Assembly (NCBI RefSeq): GCF_002884445.1 | Contig: NZ_KZ614144.1 | Coordinates: 1,406,202-1,470,201, forward strand | Reading direction: 5' to 3' | Length of the DNA stretch: 64,000 nt | Origin: Paenibacillus castaneae | GTDB taxonomy: Bacteria; Bacillota; Bacilli; Paenibacillales; Paenibacillaceae | Part shown: piece after piece, positions 41,359-51,315 of the stretch | How the letters are laid out: every line of letters begins with the position of its first letter | Numbering within the stretch: the stretch's first letter is position 1 | Notes under the pieces: model-generated | Database searches by the model: none | Told to the model about the DNA's origin: nothing | The model's input: the letters and a program-made list of their open reading frames with translations, nothing else | Position numbers and translations under genes: made by a program

Positions 41359-44300
41359 ATGAAAGAATATATTTTGGGATTGCCGCCTAAGCAGGGGCTT
41401 TATGATCCGCAATTCGAGAAAGATGCTTGTGGCATGGGCTTCGTGGCCAACATCAAGGGAATCAAATCACACAAGGTCATCACTCAGGCGCTGATGCTGC
41501 TCGAGAACATGGAGCATCGCGGCGGCCAAGGCAGCGAACCGAATACCGGGGATGGTGCGGGCATATTGCTTCAAATTCCCCATGCTTTTTTTGCAGCGGA
41601 ATTAGAAGAACAGGGAATTGTGCTTCCGAAGGAAGGTCAATACGCAGTCGGTATGATTTTTATGCCGCAGGACGAAGCGGCTCGCAGCGAAATTGAGCGT
41701 GAAGTGGAAGCAATCGTACAAGAGGAGAATCAAACCGTAATCGGTTGGAGAACGGTACCAACAGATGATGCGAAGCTTGGTGAATCCGCACTGGCTGTTA
41801 AGCCTTATGTACGCCAGCTGTTTATAGGCATGGATGCCAGCTTGCAAGACAATATGGCTTTTGAACGGAAATTATATATTATTCGTAAGCGCGCTGAGCT
41901 TGCGATTCGATATGCCGGCAAAGAAGGCGGCAATATGTTCTATTTCTCCAGCTTATCCTCCAGAAAAATCGTTTACAAAGGGATGCTTACGACGGAGCAG
42001 GTCCGTTCATTCTACACTGAGCTTAATAATGAGTCGGTTGTATCGGCGATGGCGCTTGTACACTCCCGTTTCAGTACGAATACGTTCCCGAGCTGGGAGC
42101 GCGCACATCCTTTCCATTATATGATTCATAACGGTGAGATCAACACGCTTCGCGGCAACGTGAACTGGATGCATGCCCGTCAAACGCTCTTTGCAACGGA
42201 ATTATTTGGCGACGACATCGAGAAGATTAAACCGATTATTAACCCGGATGGTTCAGATACGGCGATGTTCGACAACACGCTTGAATTTTTATTTTTATCC
42301 GGTCGCTCCATGGCTCATGCCGCAATGATGATGGTTCCAGAGCCTTGGTCAAACCATGAAAGCATGAGCGATGAGCGCAAAGCATTCTATGAATATCACA
42401 GCACCTTGATGGAACCATGGGATGGACCAGCTGCGCTTGGCTTTACAGACGGCGTGAAAATAGGAGCGGTACTTGACCGTAATGGTCTCCGCCCAGCCCG
42501 TTATTATGTAACGAAGGATGATCATATCATTCTTGGATCAGAAGCGGGAACTGTTGAAATACCGCCTGAGGATATATTGTACAAAGATCGCTTGCGTCCT
42601 GGACGCATGCTTCTAGTTGATACCGAACAAGGCCGCATCATTTCGGATGAGGAAGTGAAAGCGGAGATTGAAACAGAGCATCCTTACCGCGAGTGGCTAA
42701 ATGAGCATCTCGTTGATCTGGAGGAATTGCCGGATGCGCCGGAATTGCCTGAGCCGGATCATGCTACTGTGCAAATGAGACAGCAAGCCTTCGGATACAC
42801 TTTTGAGGATATACGCAAAGTGCTTGAGCCGATGGCTGGCAGCGGCGCAGAGCCTATTGGCTCAATGGGCTATGACGCACCGCTTGCTGTTTTGTCTGAG
42901 CGTCCACAGCGTCTTTACAACTACTTTAAGCAGTTGTTTGCTCAAGTAACGAACCCGCCAATTGATGCGATTCGGGAGGAAATTATTACAGCAACTGGCA
43001 CGACAATCGGGCCAGAGCGCAACCTGCTGAACCCGGAGCCGGAGAGCTCCCGTCATATCAAGCTGGAAACGCCAATCTTGTCCAATGAGCAGTTCGCGAA
43101 GCTGCGCCATGTGCGCCGCCCGGGCTTTCGTTCGATTACGCTTCCGATCTTCTTCGAAGCGAGCAAAGGCGAAGAGGGTCTGCGATTTGCGCTTACCCAA
43201 ATGTGTGAAGCAGCAGACCGGGTTATTGCCAAAGGCCATAACCTGCTTATTCTCTCCGATCGTGGCGTTGACAAAGAGAATGCTGCCATTCCGGCTTTGC
43301 TGGCTGTGTCGGCTTTGCATCATCACCTGATTCGTCAAGGAACAAGGACGAAGGTTGCTATATTGCTGGAGTCTGGCGAGCCTAGAGAAGTGCATCATTT
43401 CGCGCTGCTGCTTGGCTACGGCGTTAACGCCGTAAATCCGTATCTGGCCTTCGAAACGCTTGATGATATGATCAGACAAGGCATGCTCCGCGGCGTATCG
43501 CATGAGAAGGCAGTCAAAAACTTAATAAAAGCTGCAACTAAAGGCGTCGTTAAAATATTGTCCAAAATGGGAATTTCGACGATCCAATCCTATCGTGGCG
43601 CCCAAATTTTTGAAGCGCTCGGTTTGAAAGAGGATGTCATAAATGAGTACTTTACGTGGACGCCGTCCCGTATTGGCGGTATAGGCCTTGATGTTATTGC
43701 GGAAGAGACGTTAAAGCACCATAACCGTGCGTTCTCGGAACAAGAGGGCAGCGAGAAGGAGCTTGATTCCGGCGGTGAATACCAATGGCGCAAAGACGGC
43801 GAGGATCATCTATTTACGCCTCAGACGATTCATACGCTGCAGATGGCAGCACGCTCTAACGACTACAAGCTTTACAAGAAATTTTCTGCACTTGTGCAAG
43901 GCGAGGATAAGAAGCATCTAACGCTGCGCTCTTTGCTGAAATTTAAACAAGGCCGTCAATCGGTTCCGATTGAGGAAGTGGAATCATTAGAGTCGATCGT
44001 GAAAAGGTTCAAGACGGGTGCGATGTCATTCGGCTCGATCAGCAAGGAAGCGCATGAGAGCCTAGCTATTGCGATGAATCGTCTAGGCGGTAAATCGAAT
44101 ACGGGCGAGGGCGGCGAGGATCCAGCTCGTTTCATTCCTGACGCTAACGGCGACTCAAGACGCAGCGCAATTAAGCAAGTTGCATCGGGACGTTTCGGCG
44201 TAACGAGCAACTACTTGGTGAATGCCGATGAAATTCAAATAAAAATGGCCCAAGGCGCGAAGCCTGGTGAAGGCGGACAGCTGCCTGGCCTTAAAGTTTA

Positions 44301-45963
44301 CCCGTGGGTAGCGGAGGTTCGCGGCTCTACTCCTGGTGTAGGTCTAATCTCGCCGCCGCCGCATCATGATATTTATTCGATCGAGGATTTGGCGGAGCTT
44401 GTTCATGATTTGAAAAACGCTAATCCGCTCGCACGCATCAATGTGAAGCTCGTATCCGGTGTAGGCGTAGGGACAATTGCTGCAGGAGTAGCTAAAGGAC
44501 GCGCCGATGTCATAATGGTCAGCGGCTATGACGGCGGAACGGGAGCATCTCCAATGGGCTCGATCCGTCATGCTGGTCTTCCGTGGGAGCTTGGCCTTGC
44601 TGAAACACATCAGACGCTTATGCTGAACAATCTTCGTGATCGCGTCGTGCTTGAAACAGACGGCAAAATGATGAATGGCCGTGATGTTGCGATAGCAGTA
44701 TTGCTTGGCGCTGAAGAATATGGGTTCTCTACTGCTCCGCTCATCGTACTTGGCTGCATCATGATGCGTGTATGTCAATTGGATACTTGTCCCGTTGGCG
44801 TAGCTACACAAAATCCTGAGCTTCGCAAGAAATTTATGGGTGATCCAAGCCATGTTGTAAATTATTTGCGTTTCATTGCTGAAGAGCTGCGTGAAATTAT
44901 GGCAGAGCTTGGCTTTCGCACCATTCAAGAAATGGTTGGACGCGTTGATATTCTGGAAACGAATCAATTGCTTGAGCATTACAAAGCGAAAGGCATTGAT
45001 CTTAGCGGCATGCTATATGAAGCGGATTTGCCGAAGGATGCTGTACGTTATAATGTTCAACAGCAGAATCACGGGCTTGAGCTTTCACTTGATATGCAGC
45101 AGCTCGTGCCTCGGGCACAAGCAGCGCTTGAAAGAGGTGAGCGCGTACAGGCAGCGTTCCCGATTCTTAATACGAATCGTGTTGTCGGAACGATTCTTGG
45201 AAGCGAGGTAACTCGCCGTTACGGGGCAGCTGGCCTGCCCGAGGATACGATTTCGTATCACTTTGTGGGTACCGCAGGACAGAGCTTTGGCGCATTCGTA
45301 CCGAAGGGTATTACACTTTCCATCGAGGGTGATTCCAATGACTATTTCGGTAAAGGGCTCTCGGGCGGCAAGCTAATTGTTGCTCCATCGCCGAAAGCTA
45401 CGTTTGTTGCTGAGGAGAATGTCATTATCGGCAATACCGCGCTATACGGCTCTACTAGCGGGCAAGCATACATTCGCGGTGCAGCCGGCGAGCGTTTTGC
45501 CGTTCGGAACAGCGGCGCTAGTGTAGTTGTTGAAGGCGTAGGCGATCATGGCTGTGAATATATGACGGGCGGCCGTGTAGTCATTCTAGGCCAAACAGGA
45601 CGCAACTTCGCAGCTGGCATGTCCGGAGGCGTGGCATATATTTATGATGCGAATGGCGAATTCTACAACCTTTGCAATTTGGAAATGGTATTGCTGGAGC
45701 GTCTTGAGGAGCCGGAAGACATTGCAGAGCTTCGTGGATTGATCGAGCGGCATACTGCGTGCACGGAGAGCGCTGTTGGTTCCCGTATCTTAAAGGATTG
45801 GGATGCTTCCATTACAAAATTCGTAAAAGTTATTCCTAAGGACTACAAGCGGATGCTCGAGCAAATTCGCAAAGCAGAAGATACAGGATTGCAAGGTGAA
45901 GAAGCATTGCTCGCGGCTTTCGAAGCAAATAAGAAAGAGCTTGCTCGTGCAGGCGGGAAATAA
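41359..45963 (+). CDS. gltB: Glutamate synthase large subunit GltB
   Basis: A 1534-residue iron-sulfur flavoenzyme that makes glutamate from glutamine and 2-oxoglutarate. The N-terminal amidotransferase domain begins at Cys24 (DACGMGFV) after a 23-residue propeptide that is normally removed to free the nucleophile. The FMN-binding synthase domain (about 850-1220) has [25 protein letters not shown] and [11 protein letters not shown]. Cysteines of the 3Fe-4S cluster are in [12 protein letters not shown] (about 1133-1144). The C terminus is the glycine-rich beta-helix ([28 protein letters not shown]). ATG 41359 with AGAAAGG is chosen over 41299. No small subunit gene (gltD) follows. Confidence 0.95.
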   Translation: MKEYILGLPPKQGLYDPQFEKDACGMGFVANIKGIKSHKVITQALMLLENMEHRGGQGSEPNTGDGAGILLQIPHAFFAAELEEQGIVLPKEGQYAVGMIFMPQDEAARSEIEREVEAIVQEENQTVIGWRTVPTDDAKLGESALAVKPYVRQLFIGMDASLQDNMAFERKLYIIRKRAELAIRYAGKEGGNMFYFSSLSSRKIVYKGMLTTEQVRSFYTELNNESVVSAMALVHSRFSTNTFPSWERAHPFHYMIHNGEINTLRGNVNWMHARQTLFATELFGDDIEKIKPIINPDGSDTAMFDNTLEFLFLSGRSMAHAAMMMVPEPWSNHESMSDERKAFYEYHSTLMEPWDGPAALGFTDGVKIGAVLDRNGLRPARYYVTKDDHIILGSEAGTVEIPPEDILYKDRLRPGRMLLVDTEQGRIISDEEVKAEIETEHPYREWLNEHLVDLEELPDAPELPEPDHATVQMRQQAFGYTFEDIRKVLEPMAGSGAEPIGSMGYDAPLAVLSERPQRLYNYFKQLFAQVTNPPIDAIREEIITATGTTIGPERNLLNPEPESSRHIKLETPILSNEQFAKLRHVRRPGFRSITLPIFFEASKGEEGLRFALTQMCEAADRVIAKGHNLLILSDRGVDKENAAIPALLAVSALHHHLIRQGTRTKVAILLESGEPREVHHFALLLGYGVNAVNPYLAFETLDDMIRQGMLRGVSHEKAVKNLIKAATKGVVKILSKMGISTIQSYRGAQIFEALGLKEDVINEYFTWTPSRIGGIGLDVIAEETLKHHNRAFSEQEGSEKELDSGGEYQWRKDGEDHLFTPQTIHTLQMAARSNDYKLYKKFSALVQGEDKKHLTLRSLLKFKQGRQSVPIEEVESLESIVKRFKTGAMSFGSISKEAHESLAIAMNRLGGKSNTGEGGEDPARFIPDANGDSRRSAIKQVASGRFGVTSNYLVNADEIQIKMAQGAKPGEGGQLPGLKVYPWVAEVRGSTPGVGLISPPPHHDIYSIEDLAELVHDLKNANPLARINVKLVSGVGVGTIAAGVAKGRADVIMVSGYDGGTGASPMGSIRHAGLPWELGLAETHQTLMLNNLRDRVVLETDGKMMNGRDVAIAVLLGAEEYGFSTAPLIVLGCIMMRVCQLDTCPVGVATQNPELRKKFMGDPSHVVNYLRFIAEELREIMAELGFRTIQEMVGRVDILETNQLLEHYKAKGIDLSGMLYEADLPKDAVRYNVQQQNHGLELSLDMQQLVPRAQAALERGERVQAAFPILNTNRVVGTILGSEVTRRYGAAGLPEDTISYHFVGTAGQSFGAFVPKGITLSIEGDSNDYFGKGLSGGKLIVAPSPKATFVAEENVIIGNTALYGSTSGQAYIRGAAGERFAVRNSGASVVVEGVGDHGCEYMTGGRVVILGQTGRNFAAGMSGGVAYIYDANGEFYNLCNLEMVLLERLEEPEDIAELRGLIERHTACTESAVGSRILKDWDASITKFVKVIPKDYKRMLEQIRKAEDTGLQGEEALLAAFEANKKELARAGGK

Positions 45964-46018
45964 CTATATCATCTCTCTGTCTATTGATAGGGGAGAAGGA
46001 TAAAGTCATTCAAGAATA

Positions 46019-46069
46019 GGGACTGTCACTGTTGTGGATCAACCACAGCAAGTGGCAGTCCCTTTTTTT
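46019..46069 (+). terminator. Terminator after gltB
   Basis: GGGACTGTCACT... pairs with ...AGTGGCAGTCCC (46019-46062, small internal mismatches) around a GTGG-atca-CCAC tip, followed by seven T's. Confidence 0.93.
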
Positions 46070-46229
46070 CGACAAAATTTCATCAAAATAGAAAAAAGCT
46101 GCGTCCACTAACCGACAAATTCCATCCGGCGACTCGGGTATAATTATTGTATTATTCCTTGCAGAACTACCATTCTAGCAGGGGAAATCCGTAGCGTAAT
46201 AGATGACAATGATGATGGAGGAATGAAGG

Positions 46230-46670
46230 ATGGCGACTTCTTCAGACAATAGCTCGCGTGCGCATATAAGACTTCACTTCACAGACGGCGTTCAGGCAGA
46301 ACTTCGATTAATCAACAAGGCTGGCAGACAGCTAACGAGTTCAACAACTACGGTTCTTATGCAAAATATTAGTCAAAACGGTTTATGTTTCATATCTAAT
46401 TTGCAGCTGCCTATCCAGCCTAATTATTTGGTTGAGCTGAGAATGTCCATCTCGAATGTTCAGCTAATTGTTCGCGGACGAATCTTATGGCAATCGCTGA
46501 CTGGCGATCAATTTGTTCATGGTGTCTTATTCATCTGCTCAGATGCAATGCGCTCTTTAATTATCGGCGTGATGAATCACGAATTGCTAGTACGACAGCC
46601 ACAGCAGCAAAAAATCCATCATTTATACAATAGGCCGATACATACGAAAAGAATTTATAATAGCGGCTAG
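46230..46670 (+). CDS. PilZ-domain cyclic-di-GMP receptor
   Basis: A 146-residue cytosolic protein. The c-di-GMP-binding pattern is present: RAHIR (RXXXR, about residues 11-15) at the start and NISQNGLCF (D/N-X-S-X-X-G, about 48-56) after a strand, followed by PIQPNYLVELRMSI and GRILWQ. The last 30 residues are Gln/His-rich and probably disordered. It sits just upstream of manC, which suggests that c-di-GMP affects polysaccharide production; with the GGDEF-EAL gene it is one of two c-di-GMP components in the window. GGAGGAATGAAGG precedes the ATG. Confidence 0.83.
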   Translation: MATSSDNSSRAHIRLHFTDGVQAELRLINKAGRQLTSSTTTVLMQNISQNGLCFISNLQLPIQPNYLVELRMSISNVQLIVRGRILWQSLTGDQFVHGVLFICSDAMRSLIIGVMNHELLVRQPQQQKIHHLYNRPIHTKRIYNSG

Positions 46671-46716
46671 TATTTTTTAGTTGTGAATACACCTATTGCT
46701 GGAAGGGGCGCATCCG

Positions 46717-48102
46717 TTGAAAATTATTTTATTATCAGGTGGATCTGGAAAAAGACTGTGGCCCTTATCCAATAGCAAGCGTTCAAAGCAATATTTGTCT
46801 GTGCTCGAAGGTCCAGACGGTCATTTGGAATCGATGCTGCAGCGGTTATGGAGACAGCTGAAGGAGGCAAACCTGCAGGAGCATACTCGGATTGCAACCT
46901 GCCGTCAACAGGCAGAAGTCGTGCAGAGGCAGGTGGGCGAAAGCGCTCCTCTTATCATTGAACCAGAGCAACGCGACTCTTTCCCGGCGGCCGCACTAGC
47001 AGCTGCTTATTTGTATTCAATAGCAGGAGCTGCCTTAAATGAAACCATTATTGTAATACCGGTTGATACTTATGTGGAAAGTGATTTTTTCACATATGTC
47101 CGTCATATTCCGAACCTCTTCAGACAAAGTAAATCAGAGATGATTATGGTTGGGATAAGGCCAAGCTATCCTGCGGAGCAATACGGTTATATTATTCCGG
47201 AGAAAAATCATTATTCTCACGCTTCTGCTGGTTTAGCAGCTCAGAATGTTAAAGTCCTTAAAGAACGGCCATTTGAAGCGGAAGCCGAAGCATGGATTAG
47301 GGAGGGAGCATTATGGAATAGCGGCATTTATGTATTCCAGCTTCATTTTATGATCTCGTCACTGATTGCTCACGGTATGCCGATTCATTATGATGAGCTT
47401 TATAAGCAGTACTGTAAGCTGTCCAAATCGAGCTTTGAATCCGAAATCTCTCAAAAACTCGGTTCCATATCCGTCGTTTGCTATGAAGGAGCATGGAAGG
47501 ATCTTGGCACATGGAGATCGTTGTCGGAGGAGATAACGTTCCAGCGTCTAGGCATGGGCGAATTATCGGATGATTGCGAGCAGTGTCAGCTTATCAACGA
47601 ACTGGATATTCCGATTACGGTTGTTGGATTAAAAAATGTAATCGTAGCGGCAAGCCTCGATGGTATTCTTGTAACAACGAAGGACTCAGGCTCCATCCTC
47701 CATGAAAAGCTGCAGAAAATGAACGAGCGGCCTAAATATGAGGAACGACGCTGGGGACATGCCAAGATTATTGATTCAATGATATCAGCATCTGGGGAAC
47801 AGGTAATCATTAGACGAGTATTCATCGCTGCAGGCCACAATTTCAGCTATCATATGCATTTCAAAAGAAAGGAAGTATGGACGATTCTTTCTGGGGAAGG
47901 GCTCCTCATTCAGGATGAAGCTTACCGTTCTGTCGTGACCGGTGATGCTGTCCAAATACCTGAACGATCAAGGCACAGCTTGCGTGCGGCTACGGATATG
48001 GAGCTAATCGAGGTGCAGACTGGCAGTAGTATTCAGGACGATGATACGATTAGGCTGGGCCATACATGGGAAGAAATTACGAATCAATATAATTGGGTAT
48101 AG
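46717..48102 (+). CDS. manC: Mannose-1-phosphate guanylyltransferase with PMI-type cupin domain
   Basis: About 461 residues; makes GDP-mannose from mannose-1-phosphate and GTP. The nucleotidyltransferase domain opens KIILLSGGSGKRLWPLSNSKR with QYL, has PEQRDSFPAAALAA and KERPFEAEAEAWIREGALWNSGIY; the C-terminal 110 residues form a cupin of the type II phosphomannose isomerase family (HFKRKEVWTILSGEGLL, IPERSRHSL). Both halves seem complete. TTG at 46717 with GGAAGGGG 8 bases upstream is the start. GDP-mannose probably feeds the polysaccharide cluster on the right. Confidence 0.92.
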   Translation: MKIILLSGGSGKRLWPLSNSKRSKQYLSVLEGPDGHLESMLQRLWRQLKEANLQEHTRIATCRQQAEVVQRQVGESAPLIIEPEQRDSFPAAALAAAYLYSIAGAALNETIIVIPVDTYVESDFFTYVRHIPNLFRQSKSEMIMVGIRPSYPAEQYGYIIPEKNHYSHASAGLAAQNVKVLKERPFEAEAEAWIREGALWNSGIYVFQLHFMISSLIAHGMPIHYDELYKQYCKLSKSSFESEISQKLGSISVVCYEGAWKDLGTWRSLSEEITFQRLGMGELSDDCEQCQLINELDIPITVVGLKNVIVAASLDGILVTTKDSGSILHEKLQKMNERPKYEERRWGHAKIIDSMISASGEQVIIRRVFIAAGHNFSYHMHFKRKEVWTILSGEGLLIQDEAYRSVVTGDAVQIPERSRHSLRAATDMELIEVQTGSSIQDDDTIRLGHTWEEITNQYNWV

Positions 48103-48113
48103 GGGACTAGAGG

Positions 48114-48575
48114 ATGGTTGGCAGGAACGAGCTTGCTGTCATTATCGCAAAGGTTATTGAGATTCGAGGCTCTATTGACGTGACATGCTACGGTAACGCA
48201 ATGTATCCTTTTTTGCGGGAAGGGAATATGTCTACATTCGTTCGCGTTCAGCAAGATAGGCTGCAGATCGGAGATATATGCTTATTTGAAAGTGATGCTG
48301 GACGTCTATTGCTTTATCGCATCATTGATATAGACGATGACCAGCAGTCGGTACTTTATACCTTTCGAGGAGATACCTATGATGTGCCGGAGAAGCCTGT
48401 TCCTTTCTCACAAATTATCGGTAAATTAACTGCTGTTCATCGTAATGGGAAAATCGTATATGTGGATAACTGGCAGTCTCTTCTATTAGAGGCAGCCGTT
48501 CTGCAAATCCCTTTTTGGACCAAATTTTTCAGATGGATTGCGAAGCGTCAACATAATCGAACATCTGCCATATAG
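48114..48575 (+). CDS. S24/S26 peptidase-like protein without the catalytic Ser
   Basis: A 153-residue protein 11 bases after manC. The region SIDVTCYGNAMYPFLREGN is laid out like the first box of the S26 signal-peptidase / S24 fold (G-x-S-M-x-P), but the Ser position is Ala (codon GCA). Other elements fit: IGDICLFESDAGRLLLYRII, RGDTYDVPE and IIGKLTAV. A weak amphipathic C-terminal helix (FWTKFFRWIAK) may sit at the membrane. Such proteins of Firmicutes often lie near surface or peptide-modification genes. Either it is a pseudoenzyme or a binding protein, or a different serine is used; activity should not be assumed. Confidence 0.7.
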   Translation: MVGRNELAVIIAKVIEIRGSIDVTCYGNAMYPFLREGNMSTFVRVQQDRLQIGDICLFESDAGRLLLYRIIDIDDDQQSVLYTFRGDTYDVPEKPVPFSQIIGKLTAVHRNGKIVYVDNWQSLLLEAAVLQIPFWTKFFRWIAKRQHNRTSAI

Positions 48576-48599
48576 AACGGCATCTTTTATAACGAAGGT

Positions 48600-48935
48600 T
48601 TGATACAATCATTACGAAATAGAGAGGAAGCGATCTATCGGATGATGTGTTCAAAGGACCGTTTTTATTGTGTTAGTTGCGGAGAGATGGTTTCCAAGCC
48701 TGAGGCGGATATATTGTTTAGAACAGGATTTTTCCGAGTAGTGCATCGAATGGGTTATTGCATCTCATGCAGTATCGAGCAGGATAAGCTGGATGCTATG
48801 GCTGGATTATCAGGCAAGACTAGTAACTATGACTATAAAATGTTCCTTCGTGCGGATGCCAAAGTTGCCGAACATGTTGTGCAGCCTTATCGAGCAAATA
48901 ATAATGATTGCCTCCTCACTACAGCTCCGCTGTAG
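48600..48935 (+). CDS. Small zinc-ribbon-like protein of unknown function
   Basis: About 111 residues from TTG 48600, or 97 from ATG 48642 (GAGGAAG upstream at a long distance). Two CXXC pairs (CVSCGEM and CISCSIEQ, about 30 residues apart) suggest a single zinc knuckle. No family is recognised. The final codons lie inside the terminator hairpin, so the reading frame ends in GC-rich palindromic sequence. It follows the peptidase-like gene by 24 bases and may share its transcript. Confidence 0.5.
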   Translation: MIQSLRNREEAIYRMMCSKDRFYCVSCGEMVSKPEADILFRTGFFRVVHRMGYCISCSIEQDKLDAMAGLSGKTSNYDYKMFLRADAKVAEHVVQPYRANNNDCLLTTAPL

Positions 48936-48950
48936 GAGGAGGCAATTTTT
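48908..48950 (+). terminator. Strong terminator overlapping the small zinc-ribbon gene
   Basis: TTGCCTCCTC (48908-48917) and GAGGAGGCAA enclose a further CTACAGC / GCTGTAG stem, followed by five T's. It ends the PilZ-manC segment. Confidence 0.92.
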
Positions 48951-49019
48951 GGTAACTACCATTTGTTTCCTTAATGGTTTATACTAATAAGGATTTTCTT
49001 AAAGAGGAGGAGCAGAGTG

Positions 49020-49940
49020 ATGGAACAGCCTATTGTTAAATTACAAAATGTAACTAAAAAAATCGGCAGCCGCACCATTATTGATCAACTGACACTTGAC
49101 TTGCCGCTAGGAGAAGTATTCGGTTTCCTCGGTCCCAATGGCTCGGGTAAGACGACTACAATTAGAATGATGGTTGGCTTAATGTCTCTAACGGCCGGTG
49201 AAATTTTGATTGGCGGGTACAGCATAACAAAGGAATATGAGAAAGCCATTCGTCATGTAGGTGCGATTGTAGAAAATCCCGAAATGTATAAATACTTAAG
49301 CGGCTATGATAATTTAGTCCATTATGCAAGAATGATTCCGGGCATTACGGAGCATCGCATACTTGAGGTCGTCAAGCTTGTCGGCCTAGAGGGACGCATT
49401 CGAGATAAGGTGAAAACCTACTCGCTGGGGATGAGGCAGCGGCTGGGAGTAGCTCAGGCGATTCTGCATAAGCCTAGATTGCTTATTCTGGATGAGCCAA
49501 CAAACGGACTGGATCCCGCTGGAATACGTGAGCTTCGAGATTATTTGCGCTTGCTGTCCAAGGAGGAAGGTCTTGCCGTATTCGTCTCAAGCCATTTGCT
49601 CTCTGAGATGGAGCTGATGTGCGACCGCGTCGCTATTATTCAGAATGGCAAACTGATTGATGTACGTACGATTAAGGGAGACGAGACGCGAGCAGACATT
49701 TCACATATGTTGATAGAGGTGGATCGCCAGCAAGGGGCAATAGAGGCACTGCTAGCTGCAGGGCTAAACGCTGCTGCTGAGGGTAATCATTCTATTTCAA
49801 TTGAGGCGAATAGAGAAGGCACGGCCTTCATTAATGCGACGCTGGTAGCTGCCGCCATCAAGGTGTACAGCATACGCGCGCAGGTGAAATCACTTGAAGA
49901 CCAGTTCTTGGAAGTGACAGGAGGAGAGCGCATTGGTTGA
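49020..49940 (+). CDS. ABC-2 transporter ATP-binding protein
   Basis: A 306-residue ATPase of the BcrA/drug-resistance subfamily. Walker A GPNGSGKTTT (about 38-47), signature YSLGMRQRLGVAQAI, Walker B LLILDEPTNGLDP and the switch His in SSHLLSEM are all present, and the C-terminal 80 residues form the usual dimerisation extension. It pairs with the ABC-2 permease that overlaps its 3' end. GAGGAGGAGC precedes ATG 49020; the GTG at 49017 is an alternative. The substrate is unknown: peptide antibiotic, lipid or efflux of another kind. Confidence 0.92.
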   Translation: MEQPIVKLQNVTKKIGSRTIIDQLTLDLPLGEVFGFLGPNGSGKTTTIRMMVGLMSLTAGEILIGGYSITKEYEKAIRHVGAIVENPEMYKYLSGYDNLVHYARMIPGITEHRILEVVKLVGLEGRIRDKVKTYSLGMRQRLGVAQAILHKPRLLILDEPTNGLDPAGIRELRDYLRLLSKEEGLAVFVSSHLLSEMELMCDRVAIIQNGKLIDVRTIKGDETRADISHMLIEVDRQQGAIEALLAAGLNAAAEGNHSISIEANREGTAFINATLVAAAIKVYSIRAQVKSLEDQFLEVTGGERIG

Positions 49941-50736
49941 TTTTTTACAACTTGTTCGAAATGAGAATATGAAAATATATCGTCGACCTCGAACATGGGT
50001 GATGACGCTTATAATGGTCACTCTGGTGCTGTTTATTTCGATTATGTGGCGAATATTCAGCAAGGGAGAGACATCGATGTGGGATGTTATATCGATGGAG
50101 TCATTTGTTTTATTTTTACTAGTGACCATATTTACGGTTGTCGTCTCTGCTGGCAGTGTAGCCGAGGAGTTCACAAGCGGGACCATTAAGCTGCTGCTCA
50201 TCCGTCCCTGGTCCAGATCAAAAGTATTGTTATCGAAGTACATATCCAACGCTCTGTATGCGGCCTTGCTTACAATCATCCTATTCGCAAGCTCATTATT
50301 GTTGAACTGGCTGCTCTTTGGGCTTAATCCATCAGACGCGGCTAAACAAAGTACGGTGCCTTTGCCTGGAGAAATGGCGCCATTTGCCTATTTGCTTAGA
50401 TTTTATGGCATGAAGTTTATTACATTGATGGTGACTATGACACTAGCCTTTATGCTGTCAACGATTTTTCGGAGCAGCGGGCTGGCAATTGGTTTATCCT
50501 TGTTCTTGCTGTTAGGTGTCAGCAGCTTCGTCCCACTGCTGGCCATGCTGGATTATGAGTGGATCAATTATTTGTTATTCATGCATCTAGATCTGACTAA
50601 ATATATTGGAAGCACCGTATTGGAGGATGGCAGCGGTTCAAGCCTCAGCTTCTCATTAAGTATAATCGGTGCATACTACGTTCTATTTATTGCTTTAACC
50701 TGGTATGTGTTTAACAAGCGGGATATATCGGCTTAA
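49933..50736 (+). CDS. ABC-2 transporter permease
   Basis: A 267-residue membrane protein with about six helices: WVMTLIMVTLVLFISIMW, SFVLFLLVTIFTVVVSAG, and later LLTIILFASSLLLNWLL-type segments. EEFTSGTIKLLLIRPWSRSKVLLSKY is the typical cytosolic loop of ABC-2 exporters. TTG 49933 overlaps the ATPase stop by eight bases, with AGGAGGAG 10 bases upstream in the ATPase gene, so the pair is translationally coupled. Confidence 0.9.
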   Translation: MVDFLQLVRNENMKIYRRPRTWVMTLIMVTLVLFISIMWRIFSKGETSMWDVISMESFVLFLLVTIFTVVVSAGSVAEEFTSGTIKLLLIRPWSRSKVLLSKYISNALYAALLTIILFASSLLLNWLLFGLNPSDAAKQSTVPLPGEMAPFAYLLRFYGMKFITLMVTMTLAFMLSTIFRSSGLAIGLSLFLLLGVSSFVPLLAMLDYEWINYLLFMHLDLTKYIGSTVLEDGSGSSLSFSLSIIGAYYVLFIALTWYVFNKRDISA

Positions 50737-50752
50737 TACCAACTTAAAAAAA

Positions 50753-50807
50753 CCGTTTCATAGCTGTGCTCATCTCGATGAGTTACATGCATGAAACGGC
50801 TTTTTTT
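50753..50807. terminator. Terminator between the ABC-2 permease and bactofilin genes
   Basis: CCGTTTCAT (50753-50761) pairs with ATGAAACGG (50791-50799); A-run on the left and seven T's on the right make it work for both convergent genes. Confidence 0.9.
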
Positions 50808-50837
50808 GTTGGGGATCTATTGAGTTAAAAAGAATCG

Positions 50838-51284
50838 TTATCCAGCTTGACGTGATTTCTCTTTAGTTTCCTTTGCATTCGGTTCCTTGCCATGCAGAAT
50901 AGGCGGTTCCGATTCGGCTACTGAACGGTTTTTGGGATCCGGTGCTTTCTCCATGCTGCACTTGCCGTTAAGCATTCCTCCATCTTGTACGATAAGCGTA
51001 TGGGCGGTAATATTGCCGCTCAGATGACCGGAGGAGGTAATGATTAGCCGGCCTGTTGTTAGAATATCACCGAAAACCTTTCCTGCAACGGTCACATCGC
51101 GAGCTGTAATGTTTGATCTGGCGATACCGCATTCTCCTATAATAACGTCTCCCTTGCACTCGATATCGCCGCGATACTCTCCTTCAATGCGTAGACTGGC
51201 TTCACAAATTATTTTTCCTTCGCCGAGCGTGCCCTGCCCGATTAAAGTATCCGTTGCTGCAAGCCGTTTGTTTTCTTTGAACAT
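50838..51284 (-). CDS. Bactofilin (polymer-forming cytoskeletal protein)
   Basis: A 148-residue cytosolic or membrane-associated protein that assembles into filaments. The central 100 residues form the right-handed beta-helix: LGEGKIICEASLRIEGEYRG, DVIIGECGIARSNITARDV, GKVFGDILTTGRLIIT and GHLSGNITAHTLIVQDG. The last 40 residues are charged and disordered. ATG 51284 with AAGGAGG is much better than the upstream ATG at 51446. It directly follows an M23 peptidase gene in the same transcription unit, a pairing also known in other bacteria where bactofilins localise wall hydrolases. Confidence 0.92.
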   Translation of the reverse strand: MFKENKRLAATDTLIGQGTLGEGKIICEASLRIEGEYRGDIECKGDVIIGECGIARSNITARDVTVAGKVFGDILTTGRLIITSSGHLSGNITAHTLIVQDGGMLNGKCSMEKAPDPKNRSVAESEPPILHGKEPNAKETKEKSRQAG

Positions 51285-51315
51285 CTTGATTATTCCTCCT
51301 TCATATTGAATGTGA

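Noticed and set aside
42862..43503. 213-codon reverse-strand frame inside gltB
   Set aside because: It lies entirely within a highly conserved gene, has no SD or family features.
44344..44979. 211-codon reverse-strand frame inside gltB
   Set aside because: Shadow of the conserved FMN domain with no independent coding signals.
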